NCBI GenBank assembly: GCA_004335635.1
Contig: QAXH01000310.1
Coordinates: 1 to 14,086, forward strand
DNA: 14,086 bases
Direction of reading: 5' to 3'
DNA from: Chloromonas sp. AAM2
Lineage: Eukaryota > Chlorophyta > Chlorophyceae > Chlamydomonadales > Chlamydomonadaceae
Every line of letters starts with the position of its first letter. Positions within the stretch are counted from its first letter, which is position 1. Positions 7,444 through 14,086 of this stretch are shown in pieces. The notes beneath the pieces are model-generated. The model ran no database searches. It was not told the origin of the DNA and was given only the letters and a program-made list of their open reading frames with translations. The position numbers were made by a program, and so were the translations under genes.

Positions 7444-10191
7444 CTAAGCGAGCACGCTCTGCACGTAGGTCTCCAGTTCGTTCATGTATCCCACTGTTGC
7501 CCTGAGCTGGGACCTAGCCGCCTCGCCCGCCTCAGTGCTGCCCTGAATTGCGCCCTCTAGTTCACCGTCAAGCTTCTGCAGTGCATGTGGTGTGTGTGTG
7601 TGTGTGCGTGTGTGTGTGTGCGTGCGCGTGTGTGCGTGTGTGCGTGCGCGTGTGTGCGTGCGTGTGTGGTTTGACATTGACAGCGTCCAAGAGATTTCAA
7701 TTGCCAGTGATTTGCACTCTAACAATCAGAACCGAACAGCGCAAACAGATCTCAGGCCCTCTGTGTCATCATACATTGCAAGTGCTCTTTCACGCTGTAT
7801 GGTTGCAGGGGGCCAGAGACAGGTATACTACCTACTGCGAGATGACAGCCTTTTTTGGGGCATTTGGTTGCATGCGTTCCGGTTGTTTCTCGTGAGTGCT
7901 TCACGATGGGCGGCAACGAGCAATGCTAGGGAATTACACTGCGATTGAACCCACTTGGTACGACAGTATGAGGTTAGCCACCAGGTCCTCCCCATGACGC
8001 CGCTCGTCATCGCTGGACAGGCCTGCATGACGCATACAATCAAGCATCCATCACAACGTGCTTCAGCACTGACACTTGTGCTTGACGTCGTGCATAGCAG
8101 GACGGTACCCTGTGCACAACATCTTGAAGCACACCCGCAGCAGATGCGCGCACGGCCTGGCTGGGCAATGTAGTCCGGACCTTGTGTACACACAGACTAG
8201 GACTGGTACTGCTGCAGCTGCCGGGCAGGCAGCAACTCACCTGTGATGTTCTTGACAATCAACCTGAAGGTGCCTGCAAGCAAACAGACAAGAGGATGTA
8301 CACACTTGGCAGCAGTTCTATAGCCGAGATTGCATATGCCCTGTACCGTTCGCGTACTGTCTGTACCGTTGTGCGGCCTGATTCGCACCAGCCTGGTTTG
8401 GCTTTTTCTAGCTCCTTTCCAAAACCCACACAGCATGTACACGGGGATCGCTTTGCAGCCCGCTCCGCTTTACTGCTTGCTCCTTGCATAACAGGGCCCA
8501 CAGCGGTCAGATGCCCAAAACCACTGCGTACGACAGATGACTGGCGTCCTTACACTGCCTATATCACCGGCCCCACTGCTTCTGATCTTGACTTCTGTGC
8601 ACCCTCCCTGTTCAACTCCTCCCACACCACACCAACGAATTGTACCACACTTTGACACTTGGTCCCATCACCTTCACAAGTGCCCCCTCTAAAAAGCGCT
8701 CTTGATGTGAAAAGTCACCCACACCCACAAGGGTCGGGTGTCCTGCACCCATTCCACCCCCTCACACACTTCTCAAGTGCACGTCCTCACGCCTGTCCAC
8801 CTGCCGTGTTCCAGTCCTCTGACACTTGTGACCCACCCAATCCGAGCAGCATGCCCTGTCCACTCACAGGGGTCCGACAGCTGCCACTGCTGGGTGTAGA
8901 GGGAGGCCTTGGTCTCCACTGAATCGCCAGGCAGCGCCTCAAACACGTAACAGTTGAGGCTGCATAACACGTCACGGGAAACCGTCTGATAATCCAATCA
9001 CAAGTGATAGCTGTTGAAACAGCGCAGGCCGGAACTTGCATTGCATGGTCTGCCCAGGCATTTGACTACCCTGACCACTGCTGGATCCGACGTTAGAAGT
9101 TAAATCGTGGTTTCGAATTTGAACGTCCAGTGTAAAACCTGCCATGTGATGTGGTGCCACACGGCACATGGCCTCACCTGGACACGCGCACTGCCTGCAA
9201 CACCGGCTCCAGAGCCATGGGCTGATCGGCCCCCTGAGGCATGTTGTCCATCATGCGCATGGCCTCGCCCAAGCGCTGCTGAGCCACCTTGATGGGAGCA
9301 AGGATAAGGTCCTTGTTGGCCTGCATGCAGGCGTTGGGGTCAGGCTTCGCCTCGGGGGAAAAGTCAGGCCTGGGCTCCGGGTAGGACAACTGTGTGTTCG
9401 CCTCATTTGCTGTAACAAAATGATCATGAATGGTGTGAGTAGCCTAGCAGGTCACGTGAGTGCCGTGGTACCAGGATTGGAGGCCATCTTATGTAAAGCA
9501 TGTGAAAAAGATTTGCAACGCAAGTAAAGTGAAGGGTCACAATGATGGCACAAGTGAAGAAGCGCTTGTGTGTACATTCCTGCCAGACACAGCTGCATGT
9601 ACAGAGGCACACTTGTGACTTAACAGATCAGATTCAAAAAGTTACGTAAATGAAGCAGAGCCAATACAGAACATGTGGAGTTGCTTCTTGCATGTTCGTG
9701 CGTCTGTGTTTGTGCGATCGTGTGTCTAGGTGCAACCAGCACTGGCGTTGTCCCACCTGTTGCCTTCCCTTCCAAAGACCAGCGATGGCCTCGCCAACAG
9801 GACCTGCCTGGGCTGCAGGCACTGAAAGCCCAAGCGGTAGAAGAATAGCACCCTGGAACAGAGATGGCAAGCTGCAGACTAAGGGGAGTGCAGCTGGGCA
9901 TTTACGGAGTCATCTGTGTCTGTCCGAGGGAAACAGTACGCGCATTGACCGCATGCTGCAACAGCAACAGCTTATCTGCAGCAACAACTACGTATCGCCT
10001 GCTGCATGGTACGGTTGTAGACTAACGCTTACCAATAGGGTGTCCCGTCGATTTGGCAGGCTGTCCTGTGCTTCAGGTCGCCGCGCTGGCAATCTGTTGC
10101 TGACGTTGTGGTCGCCAGTCCGAGCACTGCCTGCACAAGCTACTGCCCTAGACCTGTGCTGAATCGACTGAATCTTTCCACACAGCGCCAT
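7444..10191 (-). CDS. Predicted thylakoid-lumen protein with twin-arginine bipartite transit peptide; mature domain not recognised (seven exons, complete)
   Basis: Exons (minus strand): 10033-10191, 9757-9852, 9178-9401, 8868-8959, 8241-8273, 7955-8022 and 7444-7575, ending in TAG. Phases agree at all joins and give 267 residues. Residues 1-47 are Arg/Ser/Ala-rich, like a stromal transit peptide. R48-R49 (PNRRDTLL) precedes the hydrophobic segment GAILLPLGLSVPAAQA, with likely cleavage after A69; this is a Tat-type lumenal signal. The mature part of about 198 residues has three cysteines (110, 163, 191). It has charged, probably helical stretches such as LILAPIKVAQQRLGEAMRMM and a C-terminal segment from KLDGELEGAI to the end, plus VFEALPGDSVETKASLYTQQ in the middle. 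Lumenal location is inferred from the signal; the function is unknown to me. A PsbQ-like helical protein is possible but unsupported by any motif. The start is the first in-frame ATG; upstream only a GTG is in frame. The 5' edge of exon 3 is uncertain (9401 or 9389). Confidence 0.82.
7576..7954 (-). other. Lumenal-protein gene intron 6 (379 bp)
   Basis: Donor GTGGGT at 7954 and acceptor CACTGCAG ending at 7576. It contains the CA microsatellite. Plus-strand frames of 115-118 codons across it are low-complexity Cys-Val translations of the GT repeat. Confidence 0.85.
7589..7669. repeat. GT/CA microsatellite next to a 3' splice site
   Basis: About 80 bp of almost uninterrupted (GT)n with GC interruptions (gtgcgtgcgcgtg). 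On the gene's minus strand it reads as (CA)n and ends about 14 nt upstream of the acceptor of the last exon of the lumenal-protein gene (exon 7444-7575). The alternating purine-pyrimidine tract is of the kind that can adopt Z-DNA. Confidence 0.95.
8274..8867 (-). other. Lumenal-protein gene intron 4 (594 bp)
   Basis: Bounded by the donor GTGAGTG at 8867 and the acceptor TTGCTTGCAG ending at 8274. A plus-strand frame of 157 codons (8182-8655) crosses the intron and the 33-bp exon, shows no domain, and is taken as chance. Nothing else was recognised. Confidence 0.75.
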
Positions 10192-10554
10192 TTTGAATAG
10201 CGATGAGCGGGTGGCCACGTACGCGCCTCCAGGTAGGCGTGTTGCTATCCCAAGCTCGCAAACACTGTCTGACACAGTCGCGGATGAGAGATCTCGGATG
10301 CAATTCCGTTTTCAGTTGGTCCGGGGGTCAGGTACCTTCCCTTCAAGCGAATCAGCATGGAAGGCTGAATTTGACCGTCTTAGGCTGAAGAAGCCTGGGC
10401 AGCAGCCGAGGCGGTCCGCGGTGGTGGTTGTCGGTTAGAACCGTACGAAAATTGTACGCTTGATTTGCATGGATTTGCACATGATTGTGATGGCAATAGG
10501 CCGCTCATGATGGGGCGATCAACGTTTGTTTGAGTGCAACAGTCACTGGGCGCC
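10192..10554. promoter_or_regulatory. Divergent (head-to-head) promoter region
   Basis: The 363 bp between the start codons of the lumenal-protein gene (minus) and the kinesin-8 gene (plus) must hold both 5' UTRs and both core promoters unless unseen 5' non-coding exons exist. No clear TATA box is visible. Close to the kinesin start there is a short inverted repeat (cgtac...gtacg, 10442-10458) followed by two direct copies of gatttgca (10462-10469, 10472-10479). These are candidate factor sites only. Promoter function is inferred from position. Confidence 0.55.
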
Positions 10555-13500
10555 ATGAGCCAAGGCAAAGCGGCAGAACAGCAGAAGGTCCCCGTGAAAC
10601 TGTCTTCGGTAGTCAATGCAGCTCGCTATGTGCCCAACACTAGCCAATCGAGCCTTATTGTCGGGGTTCGAGTCAGACCGCTGCTGAAGTCGGAGATAGT
10701 CAAGTCAACTCGCAAGGATATTATCCGTGTTCTGGATGACAGAGTGGTGGTGGTCTTGGACCCTGACGATGTCACAGGAAATGCCAAGGTAAGTGTCTGT
10801 CCAGTCAGACCAACAGTCAACCCTTGCCATGCGCATGCTGCCCTTTACGCTTGGATGGCCCATGGAGTGCATGACAGCAATTGGACACCATGCCATGTAC
10901 GTAGCATGAAACACTGCAGACTGCATGCCTTACACACATGGCACACACAATGTCGTTGACACCCACAGGACTATCTAGACCAAGTCCAGAACAGGACCAA
11001 GGAAAAACGGTACACTTTTGACATTGCGTTCGAAGTCACGGTGAGTATGGCAATTGCTCGCATGCTCACACATGGCATGTGCATGTGAGATGCGTGCCAG
11101 GCGGAGACATCAGCTACATGCGGCTGGGTACAGCCCCCTCAAGCGTAGGCTTGCAGCATGACACAGCCCATGCAAACAGCAGCAGGTGGCATGACACAGC
11201 CCGTGCAACCAGCAGCAGGCGGCATGACACAGCCCATGCAACCAGCAGCAGGCGGCATGGCACAGCCCGTGCAACCAGCAGCAGGCAGCATGGCACAGCC
11301 CATGCAACCAGCAGCAGGCGGCATGGCACAGCAGCAGGCGGCAATGCAGTCAGCCACAGGGCAATGGAAGCAATCTCCTGCAACCAGCAGAGGGCATCCC
11401 CATGCAACTAGCAGAGGGCCACTTCCATGCAAATAGTGGCATACGGCAGGGCAGAGTCCCTCTAGGCAGCATTCAGTCACCGGACAGCGCATCCATGGAG
11501 GGGGCATATCGCAGACCACAACTGATGCACCCACACTATGTTGCAGAATCCAAGAATGGGCGGCGGGGCAAGGCACACATGCCAACACACTGACTCGTGC
11601 ATCTACCCGCACCAGCAACATGACAGGCCTGTGACCCACCCACTCGCATGCACGCAACCACCTACGTAACCCATTCACATGAACCCAGCCACTCACCCAC
11701 AGCCTTATGCAGTCAGTCGGGGGCATGTGGCTGGGCACAGTCACGTGCACATGTCACACACCCACTCACATGCATGCACCCACACACCGACCCACCCTCT
11801 CACATGCATCCACCCATCCACACACGTGCAGGCCAGCAATGAGGACGTATACAACGGCACAGTCAGAGATCTCGTCAGCGGCGTTCTGTACGGCATCAAC
11901 ACAACCGTTTTCGCCTATGGAGCCACAGGCAGTGGGAAAACATACACCATGGTTGGCAGTCCTGGAGACCCCGGGCTTATGGTGCTGTCACTGCAGCGGA
12001 TTTTCCAGGACAGGGATCGATTTTTCAAGGATGAGGACTTTGAGGTCACGTGCACCTATTTGGAAGTCTATAACGAGGTGCGGCAAGTGTGTGTGGGACG
12101 GGGCGGAATGCGAGCTAACAGGGCAGGGCGGGGCGGGAGTGGGATCGGGAGGGGCAAGGCAGGGTGGGGCGGGACAAGGCAAAACAAGGCAGTGTGGGAC
12201 GGGTGGGGCAGGGCGGGACAGGGTGGGGTCGTGGTGGGATGGGCGGTCGGGAATGCGACAGGCCGGGGCGGTGCGATGCGGAGCAGGGTGGGCCAAGGCA
12301 GGGCAGTGCAAGGCAAAGCGGGGCGGGACAGGGCGGGACAGTGGGACAGGGCGGGGCAAGGCAAGGCAAGGCAGGACACAGCAGGGAGTGAGAGCGGAAT
12401 GGGAATGGGGCCGTGGTGGGAGTGGGACAGGACGGGGCGGAGTGGAACAAGTCACGTGCTTTAGGCTGGACTGTTGCCGGCTGGACACAGAGCCACAGCC
12501 AGAGAGTGGAGCTAGATCCTTTGTGGCACCTGTCTGTGATAGAGATGAAATGAATGTCAGGCAACAGATCCTTAGCAGCAGCCCTGCCGCCCTTTGTGAC
12601 TTGCAGTTGATCTACGACCTGCTGATTAAGAACAGCGGTCCGCTTGAGCTGCGCGAGGACCCAGAGCAGGGGGTGCAGGTGGCGGGGCTCCGGGCAATCA
12701 GCGTGGCATCTGCTGAAGATATTCTGGTGAGGGAATACTCAAATAGTAATTCTATGCTGCAAGCCAGGGGGTTGTTTCTAAAATCAAGGATGCCCTCAAC
12801 GAATCCTCACAAATCGACTTCTTTGAAACAAATCAGCTTCAAATGAAGGCCCTGGTGAACGACCTGTCTAAAGGGCTAACCGGCTAGACAAGAGCTTTGG
12901 TAAAGGGCAAGTAACAAAGGAGATGTATGGACGAATCACAACAGTGACTTTGGCAGGGCATGTTAGGCATAGCAGCCAATCCACGAAGTCATGGATGAGC
13001 GATCGCCTGAGGACATGTGCAGGATTGCTTCAGCGGCAGCAACGCAGGCCCGCCTGTTGTCTTGATGAAATAAAGCACAAGGTCAAGCCGTTGATCGAGT
13101 GCATCATGGTCGAACGATAGGCTGACTTCGGTGCAAGCTTGACATTTGGTTGGAGTCCGTGATTTGGTTGACCTGTGAGCCGCTCAATGGTTGTCTTGAA
13201 GGTTAAGTTTTGGGCATGATGGTGGATTTGATCTCCTTGGGCATTCATTGTGCAGAATAAGACATGGAGCATGACTCGGTTGCTGAATTCTGATTTGCCC
13301 ACGTTGGTCAATCGTTGTGGTGTTACCTGTAGGGTTTGCTTGAGGAGGGCAACAGGCGGCGCAAGACCGAGTCCACAGATGCCAACGCACAGTCATCACG
13401 ATCGCATGCCGTGCTGGAGATAGCCATTCGGCGCAGGTAGGCACCAGGGGGAAAACCCGTAGCGGCTGTCTTGAATACTGTGAACATGGGTGTGCAAGAT

Positions 13501-13970
13501 GAGCGGCAGATTGGTGCAATGCTGCAGAGCAGGGTCGCCTGCGAGTCACGAGTGTGTGTGAAGGAAGGCGGGTTTTCTCAAGAGGCAAGGCGTGTCGGTG
13601 ACCTGAGTCACCGTGGGTGGTTGTATGCCCGCTACTCTGGGCATGGCATGCGACCGCATTACGCTCTGAAGTGAAGGCCAGTGCAATCGTTGTTTCCCTC
13701 ACAATCCTGGCACATGGTGAAACTGTAAACTTTGAATTTTGGGACAACGTAAACGAGCCCTGTTACTTCTGTAACTTTGCCATGGATCTCATCTCCTGTT
13801 TTGACCAGTTTACATGCCTGTAATTGTCGTCTTCCTCGCAGTCCCAAGAATCACTACCGCGTGCAGCAGTTGCGCGCTAAGCTTGCACTGGTTGACTTGG
13901 CGGGCAGTGAGAGGGCAGCGGAGACCAACAACGCAGGGCAGAAATTAAGGGATGGAGCCAACATAAACAG
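10555..13970 (+). CDS. Kinesin-8 family motor protein (N-terminal motor domain, six exons, 3' end missing)
   Basis: This is a microtubule motor; kinesin-8 members (Kip3, KIF18/19, plant KIN-8) walk to plus ends and regulate microtubule or cilium length. Exons: 10555-10788, 10969-11040, 11832-12077, 12607-12726, 13333-13436 and 13842-13970, all GT...AG and in phase, giving 301 residues plus a partial codon. Motor motifs in order: VRVRP (38-42), VVVVLDPDD (64-72), P-loop GATGSGKT (132-139), YLEVYNE (178-184), ELREDPEQG (198-206), switch I NAQSSRSH (242-249), switch II DLAGSE (277-282), and DGANINR at the last exon edge. [24 protein letters not shown] and RRKTEST point to the plant-type kinesin-8 branch. 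An in-frame TGA at 10531 precedes the ATG, which has a GCGCC context. The rest of the motor, the neck and the tail lie off the right edge, so flagellar versus spindle roles cannot be judged. Confidence 0.95.
11041..11831 (+). other. Kinesin-8 intron 2 (791 bp), repeat-rich
   Basis: Donor GTGAGT at 11041 and acceptor ACACGTGCAG ending at 11831. It holds the 33-bp minisatellite (about 11157-11343). A CA-rich tract (about 11640-11829, with repeated cacatgcatg and cacccaca words) runs straight up to the acceptor. The exon 2 frame meets a stop at 11086, so the intron cannot be read through. Confidence 0.88.
11157..11343. repeat. 33-bp minisatellite, about five and a half units
   Basis: The unit begins catgacacagcccgtgcaac and continues with cagcagcaggcgg. 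Five near-complete copies and one truncated copy vary at a few sites (gac/ggc, cccg/ccca). Because 33 is a multiple of three, several frames stay open on both strands (one reads [11 protein letters not shown] per unit), but the array is intronic. Confidence 0.92.
12078..12606 (+). other. Kinesin-8 intron 3 (529 bp) with G-rich degenerate repeat
   Basis: Donor GTGCGG at 12078 and acceptor GACTTGCAG ending at 12606. Roughly 12090-12440 is an extremely G-rich, C-poor tract built of short words such as gggcggg, gggacagg and ggcaaggca. A textbook G-quadruplex pattern is at 12121-12137 (gggcagggcggggcggg). The exon 3 frame stays open about 129 codons into the intron, to 12464. Confidence 0.88.
12727..13332 (+). 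other. Kinesin-8 intron 4 (606 bp)
   Basis: Donor GTGAGG at 12727 and acceptor TACCTGTAG ending at 13332. No repeat array, RNA gene or further coding segment was seen; short frames on both strands lack recognisable domains. Confidence 0.8.
13437..13841 (+). other. Kinesin-8 intron 5 (405 bp)
   Basis: Donor GTAGGC at 13437 and acceptor CTTCCTCGCAG ending at 13841. The join restores an AG|T serine codon between the switch I and switch II exons. A minus-strand frame of 187 codons (13184-13747) overlaps it and the preceding exon but has no recognisable domain. Confidence 0.85.
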
Positions 13971-14086
13971 GTGCGGGATGCGAAGAAAAGCTACATTGTC
14001 CAGCCAGTACACGGCGTTTGGCGCCAGTCACTCGTCGTCCGGCGCTCATCGTTCGTAGCTCGTCTTCCGTTGCTCGGCACCAGTCA

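Noticed and set aside
10192..10275. 28-residue upstream extension of the lumenal protein
   Set aside because: It would begin at GTG with no in-frame ATG; the ATG at 10191 starts a typical transit peptide.
11139..11750. 203-codon minus-strand frame with repeated [15 protein letters not shown] units
   Set aside because: It is an antisense reading of the 33-bp minisatellite in the kinesin intron; periodicity explains the openness.
11988..12564. Pro/Cys-rich minus-strand frames of 103-166 codons
   Set aside because: They are reverse translations of the G-rich kinesin intron and of exon 3; no domain and only low complexity.
11707..12846. 379-codon plus-strand open frame, the longest in the window
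   Set aside because: It runs through intron and exon in a frame different from the kinesin motor and translates CA-rich and G-rich repeats; skewed composition lacks stop codons by chance.

Overview
This window is nuclear DNA from a photosynthetic eukaryote, most likely a green alga (Chlorophyta). Three intron-rich genes can be read exon by exon. One encodes a protein with a bipartite chloroplast/thylakoid-lumen targeting signal. The other two most resemble plant-type D-2-hydroxyglutarate dehydrogenase and plant-type kinesin-8. Exons are short (33-246 bp) and end in GT...AG sites with consistent phases. Introns and spacers are full of simple repeats and minisatellites, as in chlorophycean genomes. 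The species cannot be fixed from the sequence.

Layout. (1) 399-4818, minus strand: nine exons of mitochondrial D-2-hydroxyglutarate dehydrogenase. The N-terminus is present and the C-terminal part lies beyond the left edge. Its last visible intron carries a 14-bp minisatellite (1-126). (2) 4819-7443: 2.6 kb with no gene I can support. It holds a 224-bp near-perfect foldback (5391-5614) that looks like a small-RNA hairpin precursor or a MITE. (3) 7444-10191, minus strand: seven exons of a 267-residue precursor with a chloroplast transit peptide, a twin-arginine thylakoid signal and a mature domain of about 198 residues that I do not recognise. (4) 10192-10554: a 363-bp divergent promoter region. 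(5) 10555 to beyond 13970, plus strand: six exons of a kinesin-8 motor domain, leaving the window just after the switch II region. Its introns hold a 33-bp minisatellite and a G-rich, G-quadruplex-prone tract.

The three genes belong to different compartments (mitochondrion, thylakoid lumen, microtubules) and show no sign of acting as a pathway. The only physical coupling is the shared head-to-head promoter of the lumenal-protein and kinesin genes. The best candidates for something undescribed are the lumenal protein and the foldback. A third, weaker one is the recurrent use of CA-rich rather than pyrimidine-rich tracts before 3' splice sites.
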